Numbered from the stretch's first letter, positions 1 to 7,759 are shown. The stretch: DNA of 10,091 nucleotides from an uncultured Collinsella sp. (GCA_900547125.1 URFU01000082.1:1-10091); one strand, 5' to 3'. A program made the numbers and translations. The notes: a model not told the origin generated them from the letters alone.

Positions 1-506
1 TGCCGGGTGGTGGCGAAAGCGACCAGGCTGCCTTTGTGACCGAGCGCTTGGCATGTGCAGTGAGCGTGGCGCCTGCGATTGCCGAGCAGGGCGGCGCGTC
101 GAAAAAGACTGCGAGCTACCTGAAGTATCTGGCAGATATGTTTAAGACGGGCGCCCCCATGTTGTCCGCCGCCGCGGCAGAGGCGCTCGATGTGTACCGT
201 TGGCCCCGCAACTACTTGCAGCTGCGTGAAGTCTCTGAACGACTCTATATATTAGTGGGGGCTGGAACGGTGGAGCGTGCCGTGGCGAAAGAGGTACTCG
301 CCCAGGAGGACGTTATCAAGACCGCGACCTTTGGCGCCCCGGCGCTCGAAAGCGATTTGTACATCTTGCGTCCCCTGGCCGATACCGAGCGCGATGTCGC
401 ACAGTTGGTCCTGCAGCACCTTCACGGCAACAAGACACGTGCGGCAGAAGTGCTCGGTATAAGCCGCACGACTTTATGGCGCCTGCTGAAGGACAACGAC
501 CGCTGA
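1..506 (+). CDS. Fis-type transcriptional activator, sigma-54-activator (PrpR-like) class, C-terminal fragment
   Basis: This is the end of a larger gene whose 5' part lies outside the window. The frame is open from base 3, so the GTG at 36 need not be the start. The product would be a cytoplasmic DNA-binding regulator. The sequence shows the helical lid that closes an AAA+ sigma-54 interaction domain (WPRNYLQLREV, bases 201-233, the counterpart of the usual WPGN..EL motif). It ends in a Fis-type helix-turn-helix, GNKTRAAEVLGISRTTLWR (about 426-482). The NY.QL form of the lid motif and the PL.D.E stretch before the HTH resemble PrpR-type activators of Firmicutes and Coriobacteriia. The sensor domain, Walker motifs and GAFTGA loop are not visible, so neither ligand nor true sigma-54 dependence can be judged. 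A GC-rich hairpin without a T-run (512-533) follows the stop. The regulator class is fairly sure; the subfamily is inference. Confidence 0.8.
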   Translation, partial: PGGGESDQAAFVTERLACAVSVAPAIAEQGGASKKTASYLKYLADMFKTGAPMLSAAAAEALDVYRWPRNYLQLREVSERLYILVGAGTVERAVAKEVLAQEDVIKTATFGAPALESDLYILRPLADTERDVAQLVLQHLHGNKTRAAEVLGISRTTLWRLLKDNDR

Positions 507-511
507 GCGAG

Positions 512-533
512 GCGCCGTGACCGCGTGCGGCGC
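512..533 (+). terminator. weak hairpin after the regulator gene
   Basis: GCGCCG (512-517) pairs with CGGCGC (528-533) across a 10-nt loop, directly after the stop codon of the upstream regulator. No T-run follows, so this is at best a weak or factor-assisted terminator. In a GC-rich intergenic stretch a 6-bp stem can arise by chance. Confidence 0.25.
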
Positions 534-589
534 GTGTGATACAGTCCAAAGAAGCATTGTTTCGATTGTGTTACGGCGTGCGGGGGAGT

Positions 590-1165
590 ATGGCGGAGAC
601 TTCAAAAACGAACCGAACAAAGCGAAGTGCGGCGCCGGTCGGCCGGCGTACGACTTCGCGGACGTGGGGCAAAAGCGCCTCGGGGTTCGACGGCTCGTTC
701 AAGCGCACAAAATATGGCTATCCTTCGGCAAGCGCTCGCTTGGCCATGCAGGCCGAGTCCTCGTTGTGGGGACGAAGGCGCGTGGTGGGCTCAAAGCTCA
801 AGCACGATGGAACGCTTGGCTACATTAGCCGCGGTGCTGCCCGCCGTAGTGGACTTAATCCTGCTGGCTGGCACCGTTATGTGCCGATTGCAGTTGTTGT
901 TGCGGTGATTGTCATCGCGCTCGCGGCGCTTGGTTATGCCGGCGACGGCGCGAGTCTGGGCGCGATGTTCAAATCGCCTGAACTTGCGCATGCTGGCACG
1001 GAGCTTGTTGAAGGCGCACAAGACCAGACGGGTGTGGCGCCCCAGCGCGGTATGGTCGCAGCTGCTGCCACCATTGCCGATGCTCAAAAGGACGAGGACG
1101 AACAAGGCGACGGCGCCAAAACGACCCACACGAACGAAACGACGACAACTCCATCGGCAAGATAA
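590..1165 (+). CDS. single-pass membrane protein of unknown function with basic N-terminal half
   Basis: I do not recognise a family. With the ATG at 590 the protein has 191 residues. Residues 1-96 are strongly basic and low in hydrophobics (many Arg, Lys, Ser, Gly; for example TKRSAAPVGRR and GRRRVVGSK). One transmembrane helix follows at about 97-117 (YVPIAVVVAVIVIALAALGYAG). Residues 118-191 form a tail rich in Ala, Asp/Glu and Thr, ending in a TTTT run. By the positive-inside rule the basic half is cytoplasmic and the tail outside. There is no signal peptide cleavage site and no enzyme motif. The start is uncertain: GGGGGAG (582-588) lies unusually close to ATG 590, while an in-frame GTG at 536 would add 18 residues but has no ribosome-binding site. 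It stands alone, converging on the nitroreductase gene. The basic domain might bind nucleic acid or acidic lipids, but that is a guess. Confidence 0.6.
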   Translation: MAETSKTNRTKRSAAPVGRRTTSRTWGKSASGFDGSFKRTKYGYPSASARLAMQAESSLWGRRRVVGSKLKHDGTLGYISRGAARRSGLNPAGWHRYVPIAVVVAVIVIALAALGYAGDGASLGAMFKSPELAHAGTELVEGAQDQTGVAPQRGMVAAAATIADAQKDEDEQGDGAKTTHTNETTTTPSAR

Positions 1166-1210
1166 GTTGCGAGTGGGGCAGCAAATATGGGACGGGGCCT
1201 TTCAGCGGGT

Positions 1211-1232
1211 CCGCCGTTCGACAGAACGGCGG
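1211..1232. terminator. perfect 9-bp hairpin between convergent genes
   Basis: CCGCCGTTC (1211-1219) and GAACGGCGG (1224-1232) form a perfect stem with a GACA loop. It lies in the 73-nt gap between the stop codons of the plus-strand membrane protein and the minus-strand nitroreductase. The position suits a bidirectional terminator. Neither side carries a clear T-run, so intrinsic termination would be weak or need help. Confidence 0.45.
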
Positions 1233-1238
1233 AACTGT

Positions 1239-1760
1239 CTACCTGACATACACCACGTTGTCGCGGCGAGGCTTGGCCTCGGGAAGCACGTCCTCGGCAT
1301 AGCCCAGAATGCAGTTGCCGACGCCGCGCAGGCTTCCGTCGGCGGGCAGATCCCAGCTGGCCAGCAGTTCGAGACCCTCGGGCGAATCGAAAACCTCGTG
1401 GGCGCGATGAATCCAGCACGAATCAACACCCAGCGCATAGGCAGCATTGAGCAGGTTGCCCATGGCAAGCGAACCGTCTTCCAGATGCGTGGGCACGCTG
1501 CGGTCGACCAGTACCACCACAACGGTTTTGGCACCGTAGAAGGGGTCGCCGTTGCTGCCCATGACTTGTGCATTGAGTTGCGAGAGGCGCTCGACGGTCG
1601 CGGGGTCGGTAACGGCGACAAACGTCACCGGCTGGCGGCCCATGCCGCTGGGCGCATACTGGCCGGCCTCGATAATGCGTGCGAGTTTTTCTGCCTCGAC
1701 GGGGCGATCGCTGTAGTTACGGCAGCTACGGCGATGGATGAGCGCTTCGATGGTCTCCAT
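1239..1760 (-). CDS. nitroreductase family protein (FMN-dependent NAD(P)H oxidoreductase)
   Basis: A 173-residue cytoplasmic flavoprotein of the nitroreductase fold, expected to bind FMN as a homodimer and pass electrons from NAD(P)H to an unidentified substrate. Family signs: the N-terminal phosphate-contact motif RRSCRNY (residues 10-16), the APSGMGRQP segment (36-44, usually APS..N.QPW), the DGSLAMGNLLNAAYALGVDSCW helix region (95-116; the first position is often Glu in relatives) and the closing LGYAED (152-157). It is shorter than the 200-220 residues of NfsB-type enzymes but normal for the compact subfamily. The start is ATG 1760: AGGAGA lies four bases upstream, and the 43 codons the frame extends further have no family similarity. 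It is a single gene, convergent with its left neighbour and divergent from the four-cysteine gene. The physiological substrate cannot be told from sequence. Confidence 0.9.
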   Translation of the reverse strand: METIEALIHRRSCRNYSDRPVEAEKLARIIEAGQYAPSGMGRQPVTFVAVTDPATVERLSQLNAQVMGSNGDPFYGAKTVVVVLVDRSVPTHLEDGSLAMGNLLNAAYALGVDSCWIHRAHEVFDSPEGLELLASWDLPADGSLRGVGNCILGYAEDVLPEAKPRRDNVVYVR

Positions 1761-1764
1761 GGGT

Positions 1765-1770
1765 TCTCCT
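1765..1770 (-). promoter_or_regulatory. ribosome-binding site fixing the nitroreductase start
   Basis: AGGAGA on the minus strand lies four bases before ATG 1760. It decides between this ATG and the longer in-frame reading that would begin at 1889. Confidence 0.75.
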
Positions 1771-1978
1771 AGCGATGACGTTGCAGATGCTCCGTTCTTA
1801 CCCGCCGTGCCGTAGCCGTAATCGCGCAGAGGGGCCCAAACAGCAATGGCTACCAATCGGAAAAGTCGGTTTGCATAAAACTGCGACAAAAATGTGAGAA
1901 GCTGATGAGATGGTTAAACGTTTTATCCCGTCTACCCTGCGGTTTTTTACCACTTGCCTAAAACTTGGGCGCATATCT

Positions 1979-2020
1979 ATTGATAAAGGTTTTACTAAAG
2001 GGGTACCAACGTTTATCAAT
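1979..2020. promoter_or_regulatory. 9-bp inverted repeat, candidate operator of the four-cysteine gene
   Basis: ATTGATAAA (1979-1987) and TTTATCAAT (2012-2020) are exact reverse complements 24 nt apart, 36 nt upstream of the ATG at 2056. The right arm overlaps the possible -10 box TATCAA (2014-2019). That geometry fits binding of a dimeric repressor at two half-sites, or DNA looping. If transcription begins upstream, it could also form an AU-rich RNA stem. Which regulator would bind is unknown. Confidence 0.45.
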
Positions 2021-2055
2021 GCGCTGTGGTGGCGCTGGGCCAGGAGGTAACTATC

Positions 2056-2346
2056 ATGTTCCAGGCTGGAGATGTCGTCGAGACGGACTTCGAAGGATTT
2101 CTGAAGCTGCTGCGTTCCAAGACGCGCGCTTTTGTGACGATCGACGATCACGAGTACTACATCACGCACACCGATGGCTATTGGCGTGTTCAGGATTGCG
2201 AGGCCCTCAACGATAAGGGCCACTTTACTGACTGCTCCGAGCTGGTCAACACGGTCTGCGAGGTCGTCGAACTGCCTTGGATCTGCGGTAAGAGCCTGCA
2301 CGACAGCTTTGCGGGCGCAACGGTCTACGAGGCCGTCGCTGCCTAA
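2056..2346 (+). CDS. small hypothetical protein with four cysteines
   Basis: A 96-residue soluble protein I cannot assign to a family. The start is firm: AGGAGGT (2042-2048) is seven bases before ATG 2056. It has no signal peptide or membrane helix. The sequence is acidic and mixed: an N-terminal part that looks like a small beta-rich domain (FVTIDDHEYYITHTDGYWRVQDC, residues 26-48), then cysteines at 48, 60, 68 and 77, with His54 and His56-like polar positions near the first pair (NDKGHFTDC, 52-60). The spacing does not match a standard CxxC zinc ribbon. Metal binding is possible but not shown, and the cysteines may simply be buried or redox-active. It is monocistronic, with a long AT-rich upstream region carrying a dyad and a very strong terminator behind it. 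That suggests a well-regulated single gene. Its frame uses normal codons for the window, so it is likely real. Confidence 0.75.
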   Translation: MFQAGDVVETDFEGFLKLLRSKTRAFVTIDDHEYYITHTDGYWRVQDCEALNDKGHFTDCSELVNTVCEVVELPWICGKSLHDSFAGATVYEAVAA

Positions 2347-2373
2347 CGGGCAAATACATCGCTATTCTCGCGT

Positions 2374-2409
2374 GACCGTCGGCGCTGCCCCCGCGCCGAC
2401 GGTCTTTTT
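2374..2409 (+). terminator. strong intrinsic terminator
   Basis: A perfect 12-bp GC-rich stem, GACCGTCGGCGC (2374-2385) with GCGCCGACGGTC (2393-2404), has a 7-nt loop and is followed at once by TTTTT (2405-2409). It ends the four-cysteine gene and insulates the MarR operon promoter that follows. Confidence 0.93.
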
Positions 2410-2452
2410 CTGTCGATATGCTATATAGGGTCGCCCGTATATAACGAGCTTA

Positions 2453-2481
2453 TTGACGATAGTCAAAATTCGGACTAATGT
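2453..2481 (+). promoter_or_regulatory. promoter of the marR-ABC-ABC operon
   Basis: TTGACG (2453-2458) is a near-consensus -35 box. A 17-nt spacer leads to TAATGT (2476-2481), a weak -10 box. Transcription would begin near 2488, about 40 nt before the MarR start. The -35 box is itself part of a small palindrome, TTGAC-GATA-GTCAA (2453-2466). The first candidate operator lies across the spacer and -10 box. Confidence 0.55.
2460..2477. promoter_or_regulatory. candidate MarR operator 1
   Basis: TAGTCAAAATTCGGACTA has a five-base dyad (TAGTC / GACTA) around an 8-nt centre. It matches the site at 2494-2511 in 15 of 18 positions. It sits between the -35 and -10 boxes, where bound repressor would block RNA polymerase. 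MarR-family dimers normally bind palindromes of about this length close to their own gene. Confidence 0.6.
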
Positions 2482-2493
2482 AGAGATACAAAT

Positions 2494-2511
2494 TGGTCAA
2501 AACTCGGACAA
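2494..2511. promoter_or_regulatory. candidate MarR operator 2
   Basis: TGGTCAAAACTCGGACAA is a near-copy of operator 1, starting 34 bp further on. It keeps the GTC-N8-GAC core but its outer dyad is less perfect. It lies just after the expected transcription start. Two same-facing copies of an uncommon 13-base core (TCAAAA(T/C)TCGGAC) within 50 bp are unlikely to be chance. Confidence 0.6.
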
Positions 2512-2527
2512 TCGAATGGTGGGATAG

Positions 2528-3015
2528 ATGAATAGCGCGGTTACGCTGGTCGATTTCGACCGGATGCTCAATGGACTCGACCATATCTATTCGGAGTTCT
2601 CGCGCACCTGCGGTCTTTCGGACTGCGCCTATTGGATGCTCGTCGACACCAGCACGGCGGGCGGTAGCATCGCCGTGAGTCGTCTGACAAGCGAATGGTT
2701 CTATAGCAAGCAGACCATTAACTCGGCAATTAAAACTCTGACGGCGCGAGGGCTTGCAACGCTGGAATTTGCCGAAGGCAGTCGTAAGAATAAGGTCGTT
2801 TGTTTGACCGATGAGGGCCGGCGGTTCGCCGAGCACTATGCGTTGCCGGCGGTTAAAGCCGAGCAGCGTGCCTTTGGCGCGCTCGAGCCGTGGGAGCAGC
2901 GCGAGATTATGCGCTTGGTCGGTAAGTTCTCCCATGTTCTTAACGAAGAGTGCGAGGCGTTTAAACAGCAGATGGCCGCGGAGAACGATGCGAACGATAA
3001 GATCGAGGGGGAGAC

Positions 3016-3028
<13 letters not shown>
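2528..3028 (+). CDS. MarR-family transcriptional regulator of the ABC exporter operon
   Basis: A 166-residue winged-helix regulator, probably a dimeric repressor released by a small ligand. Residues 8-36 form the N-terminal dimerisation helix. The HTH covers about 45-75, with SKQTINSAIKTLTARGL (60-76) as the recognition helix and the step into the wing. The wing follows at 77-95 (TLEFAEGSRKNKVVCLTDEG, ending in the characteristic L-T-x-E/G turn). Helices at 105-150 complete the dimer interface. A charged tail (150-166) runs past the usual end. The length is somewhat above the 140-150 typical of the family. The start at ATG 2528 is preceded by GGTGGG. Its last 13 bases overlap the start of the first ABC gene, so the two are translationally coupled. 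Gene order (MarR, then two exporter halves) is a common arrangement in Gram-positive bacteria and implies control of the exporter. Cys28 and Cys33 near the dimer helix could allow redox sensing, but this is speculation. Confidence 0.9.
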
Positions 3029-4752
<1,724 letters not shown>

Positions 4753-4753
4753 C

Positions 4754-6769
4754 ATGACCGGGGAGCTCGAGAAACAGGGTGGTGTTGTCGATGCCGCCGC
4801 TGCGGACGCTGCCGATAAAACGGTCGACCAGGCTGCCGTAGCACCCGAGCTGGATGAGGCCGCCAAGGCTGCAGCCGCGCGCGAGGCTCGCCGCCAGGCG
4901 CTCTATGAAGAAAATGAGCGCGCGGAGGATGAGCGCGCCCGAGCCGAGGCGGAACGCATGCGCGATGTGGACGATGAAGACGAGGACGAGACGCCTCGGG
5001 ATACCTGGGCGACGGTGCGCCGCCTGTGGAGCGAGGCTGCCGGCGACCATTGGCGCTTCTATATCGTGTTCGCGAGCATTGTGTTCTATGCCATCTTTAA
5101 CACCGCTGCGCCGGCATATAGCGCCCGCGTGATCGATGAGCTGTGGGGCCACATTCAGGTGGCGTTTGCCAACGACACCACCTTCAACATCACCTGGGAG
5201 AACTGCGGCAGGACCATCTTCATCTACTTTATGATTTGGACGGCCGCTGCCTCGTTCTACGCGCTCCAGAGCTTTTTGATGTCGAGCGTGGCCGAACGCC
5301 TCAACTTGCGTCTGCGTAACCGCATCGCCCAAAAGCTCAATCGTCTGCCGCTCGCCTATTTTGACGCGCATCGTCCCGGCGAGGTCGTTAGCCGCGCGAC
5401 CAATGACTTGGACAAGATGTCCGAGAGCATGCAGCGCGGCTTGCTGCAGCTTCTGGTGTCGATCGGCACCGTGGTGGGCGCCGTGAGCGTGATGTTCGTG
5501 TTTAGCGTGCCACTTACGCTGGTCTTTTTGTTCTTTACGGCGTTGTCGCTGCTGGTGACCAAGGTGGTCTCGCGTCGCACGCATGACGTAACCGGTGAGC
5601 GCCAGGAGTGGGTGTCCAAGATTACGAGTGCGGTCGAGGAAGGCTATTCGGGCCGTCTGGTGATTCGCGCGTTTAACCGCGAGCGTCAGAGCTCTGCCGA
5701 GGTGCACCAGGCCTCGAGCGAGCTAGCGCGCGTGAGTGCCAAGGCCGACTTTATGATTAACGCCGTCGGCCCCGCGGTGCGCTTTATCGGCCGCCTGGCA
5801 CAGATCGTGATTGCGATTGTGGGCTGCAGCATGCTGGTTGCCGGCCACATGACCGTCGGTGTGTTCCAGGCGTTCTTCCAGTTTATCTACGAGGCATCCG
5901 AGCCCATGACGCAGCTGTCGTTTACCTTCAACTCGCTGCAGAGCGCGCTGGCGAGTGCGGAGCGCGTGTTCGACCTGCTCGATGAACCCGAGATGGAGGC
6001 GGATCCGCAGCCGGGCGAGGCCGCCAAGCTGCCGGGTCGCGTGGAGGGCCGCGTCGCCTTTGAGCATGTGCGCTTTGGTTATGCGCCCGACAAGCCGCTC
6101 ATGCGCGACGTGTCGTTTACCGCCGAGCCGGGCCAGAAGATCGCCGTGGTGGGAACCACGGGCGCGGGCAAGACCACGCTCATCAACCTGCTCATGCGCT
6201 TCTACGAGATTGACGGCGGGCGTATTACGCTCGACGGCGTAGACACGAGCCGCATGGACCGCGGCGAGCTGCGCCAGCAGTTTGGCATGGTGCTGCAGGA
6301 CGCCTGGCTGTTCGATGGCACGATTGCCGAAAACATCGCCTACGGCTGCCCCGAGGCGACGCGCGAGGAGGTCGTGGCCGCCGCACGCGCCGCGCAGGTC
6401 GATTTCTTTGTACGCACCATGCCGCAGGGCTACGACACGCGCGTGGCCAACGATGCCGAGAGCATCAGCCAGGGCCAGCGTCAGCTGCTGACCATTGCGC
6501 GCGTGCTGCTCAACAACCCGGCGATTCTCATCCTGGACGAGGCGACGTCGAGCGTGGATACGCGCACCGAGCTTGCCATCGGCCGTGCCATGGACGCGCT
6601 CATGCATGGGCGCACGAGCTTTGTGATCGCGCATCGCCTGTCGACGATCGTGGATGCCGACCTGATTCTGGTCATGGACCACGGCAACATTATCGAGCAG
6701 GGCACGCATAAGGAGCTGCTCGCAGCCGAGGGCGCTTACGCCGACCTCTATCTGAGTCAGTTCGCATAA
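4754..6769 (+). CDS. ABC exporter half-transporter, catalytic subunit with charged N-terminal extension
   Basis: A 671-residue partner of the preceding subunit. Residues 1-90 are an unusual extension rich in Ala, Glu, Asp and Arg, with a likely long helix or coiled coil at about 33-75 and a run of acidic residues (DVDDEDEDE, 71-79). The membrane domain starts near residue 100 and runs to about 395. ATPase motifs: Walker A GTTGAGKTT (467-475, Lys473), Q-loop Gln515, Walker B ILILDE with the catalytic Glu596, and switch His627. The signature is ISQGQ (571-575) instead of LSGGQ. Thus this subunit's Walker motifs pair with the first subunit's canonical signature to form the working site. Its altered signature completes the degenerate site. 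ATG 4754 is chosen because GGAGG (4741-4745) is eight bases upstream; GTG 4745 would add three residues. It is the last gene of the operon; a hairpin pair follows. Confidence 0.93.
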   Translation: MTGELEKQGGVVDAAAADAADKTVDQAAVAPELDEAAKAAAAREARRQALYEENERAEDERARAEAERMRDVDDEDEDETPRDTWATVRRLWSEAAGDHWRFYIVFASIVFYAIFNTAAPAYSARVIDELWGHIQVAFANDTTFNITWENCGRTIFIYFMIWTAAASFYALQSFLMSSVAERLNLRLRNRIAQKLNRLPLAYFDAHRPGEVVSRATNDLDKMSESMQRGLLQLLVSIGTVVGAVSVMFVFSVPLTLVFLFFTALSLLVTKVVSRRTHDVTGERQEWVSKITSAVEEGYSGRLVIRAFNRERQSSAEVHQASSELARVSAKADFMINAVGPAVRFIGRLAQIVIAIVGCSMLVAGHMTVGVFQAFFQFIYEASEPMTQLSFTFNSLQSALASAERVFDLLDEPEMEADPQPGEAAKLPGRVEGRVAFEHVRFGYAPDKPLMRDVSFTAEPGQKIAVVGTTGAGKTTLINLLMRFYEIDGGRITLDGVDTSRMDRGELRQQFGMVLQDAWLFDGTIAENIAYGCPEATREEVVAAARAAQVDFFVRTMPQGYDTRVANDAESISQGQRQLLTIARVLLNNPAILILDEATSSVDTRTELAIGRAMDALMHGRTSFVIAHRLSTIVDADLILVMDHGNIIEQGTHKELLAAEGAYADLYLSQFA

Positions 6770-6798
6770 TGTGACAAAGGGACAGCCCCTTTGCCACA
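6770..6798. repeat. hairpin TGTG-CAAAGGG / CCCTTTG-CACA after the ABC operon
   Basis: TGTG (6770-6773) and CAAAGGG (6775-6781) pair with CCCTTTG (6787-6793) and CACA (6795-6798), with one A/C mismatch and a 5-nt loop. It begins at the third base after the end of the stop codon region of the ABC gene. From memory, hairpins of this kind (CAAAGGGACnGTCCCTTTG flanked by TGTG/CACA) recur in Coriobacteriia genomes. I cannot confirm that here, and only one copy is in the window. Confidence 0.5.
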
Positions 6799-6806
6799 TC
6801 GCAAAT

Positions 6807-6841
6807 AAGGCGCGCCGGGGGTGAATCCTCTGGCGCGCCTT
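6807..6841. terminator. bidirectional terminator between ABC operon and cysE
   Basis: AAGGCGCGCC (6807-6816) pairs with GGCGCGCCTT (6832-6841). As RNA the stem extends inward by five more pairs including G-U (6817-6821 with 6827-6831), leaving the loop TGAAT. It lies between two convergent genes, 37 nt past the ABC stop and 36 nt past the cysE stop. Short T-rich tails exist on both strands (TTTG on plus; TTATTTG on minus), so it can serve both genes. Confidence 0.75.
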
Positions 6842-6877
6842 TGCGTTGGCGTCAATGTTGTCGGTGGTCGTCCGCCA

Positions 6878-7582
6878 CTAGCGTTCGTCCACGAGCTTGG
6901 CGACGAGGGCTTTGAGCTCGGCCACCTCTCGCTCGAGTTCCTTGACGCGGCGGGCGTTCTCGGTGATGCCCTGGCGGTTGAGCGCGGACTGCTCGGCGGC
7001 ATCGTCGGGCATATACTCGCGGTGCTGCTTGGCATCGAAGCTCTCCTCAAACACACGGCAGCCGTTGCGCTTGATGATGCGTCCCGGCACGCCCACGACA
7101 GTGCAGTTGTCGGGCACGTCCTTGACGACAACCGAGTTGCCGCCGATTTTGACGTTGTTGCCGATGCGAATGTTGCCGAGCACCTTGGCGCCCGTGCCCA
7201 CGGTGACGTTGTTGCCCAGGGTGGGGTGGCGCTTGCCGGTCTCGTTGCCGGTGCCGCCGAGCGTGACGCCCTGGTAGAGCACGCAGTTGTCGCCCACGAT
7301 GGTGGTCTCGCCGATGACGACGCCCATGGCGTGGTCGATAAAGAAGTGCTTGCCGATCTGCGCGGCGGGATGAATCTCGACGCCGGTGATGTGGCGGGTG
7401 ATTTGCGAGAGCACGCGGGCGAGCGAGCGATGACCGTGCTCCCAGAGCCAGTGCTCGGGCACGTGGTTCCACTTGGCGTGCAGGCCAGGATAGGAAAGGA
7501 AGATGACCAGACCGCTTTGCGCGGCGGGGTCCTGCGCCTGGACGGTCTTGATGTCCTCGCGAATGGTATTGATAAAGCTCAC
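6878..7582 (-). CDS. cysE: serine O-acetyltransferase
   Basis: This enzyme transfers acetyl from acetyl-CoA to L-serine, giving O-acetylserine, the carbon acceptor for cysteine synthesis. The 234-residue protein has a short helical N-terminal domain (1-65) and a left-handed beta-helix of hexapeptide repeats (about 66-168). Family residues: catalytic His84 in IDHAMGVVIGET (corresponding to His158 of E. coli CysE), Glu69 at the place of Asp143 (Glu is usual in short Gram-positive forms) and His119 in KRHPTLG (serine contact). The tail 180-234 is longer than in many short forms and ends in a probable coiled coil (about 208-233), where the CysK-binding C-terminal Ile of E. coli is absent. The start is GTG 7582, since AAGGGAG (7591-7597) sits eight bases upstream and family similarity begins there. 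No cysK is adjacent. A minus-strand -10 box lies at 7624-7629. Confidence 0.95.
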   Translation of the reverse strand: MSFINTIREDIKTVQAQDPAAQSGLVIFLSYPGLHAKWNHVPEHWLWEHGHRSLARVLSQITRHITGVEIHPAAQIGKHFFIDHAMGVVIGETTIVGDNCVLYQGVTLGGTGNETGKRHPTLGNNVTVGTGAKVLGNIRIGNNVKIGGNSVVVKDVPDNCTVVGVPGRIIKRNGCRVFEESFDAKQHREYMPDDAAEQSALNRQGITENARRVKELEREVAELKALVAKLVDER

Positions 7583-7590
7583 CGGCCGCC

Positions 7591-7597
7591 CTCCCTT
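7591..7597 (-). promoter_or_regulatory. ribosome-binding site fixing the GTG start of cysE
   Basis: AAGGGAG on the minus strand is eight bases before GTG 7582. It supports the GTG start over the 25-residue longer reading from ATG 7657, which would cross the predicted -10 box. Confidence 0.7.
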
Positions 7598-7623
7598 AGC
7601 GCCATGGCAATGCGATTCAATAA

Positions 7624-7629
7624 AGTATA
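7624..7629 (-). promoter_or_regulatory. -10 box of the cysE promoter
   Basis: TATACT on the minus strand, with transcription expected to start near 7617, about 35 nt before the GTG. The region 16-18 nt upstream (TTCCTA) is a poor -35 match. The leader is too short for a riboswitch. Confidence 0.5.
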
Positions 7630-7753
7630 GCGATTCGCTAGGGATTAGGAAGAACAATCTTGGCGGCTTTGCACGACAGGTGTCAGTTATGCAAACTTGC
7701 TGGTAATGGAGTCATGCTTTTGTGGGATTGCGCACGAGGGGGCGCCGCAACCG

Positions 7754-7759
7754 TATACT
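7754..7759 (+). promoter_or_regulatory. -10 box of the dedA promoter
   Basis: TATACT on the plus strand, about 46 nt before ATG 7806. The nearest -35-like word, TTGCGC (7728-7733), is 20 nt away, which is too far for a standard spacer. The assignment rests on the -10 match and its position alone. With the minus-strand TATACT at 7624-7629 it makes the 223-nt gap a divergent promoter region for cysE and dedA. Confidence 0.45.

Larger units (their letters stand above)
1761..2055. other. divergent intergenic region, nitroreductase / four-cysteine gene
   Basis: This 295-nt gap must hold both divergent promoters. From about 1860 to 2020 it is distinctly AT-rich compared with the genes on either side. 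I see a 9-bp inverted repeat (1979-2020), a 13-base word AAACGTTTTATCC (1916-1928) that recurs ahead of ilvE, and a possible plus-strand promoter TTTACT (1991-1996), 17 nt, TATCAA (2014-2019). No small ORF with a good ribosome-binding site stands out, and no minus-strand promoter is convincing. Confidence 0.5.

Noticed and set aside
909..1772. Plus-strand open frame of 287 codons across the membrane-protein end and the nitroreductase
   Set aside because: It spans two genes in other frames and is antisense to the nitroreductase, whose motifs and ribosome-binding site are clear. No motif is seen in it.
1761..1889. Longer nitroreductase start at 1889
   Set aside because: The extra 43 residues do not resemble the family, and AGGAGA lies directly before the internal ATG 1760.
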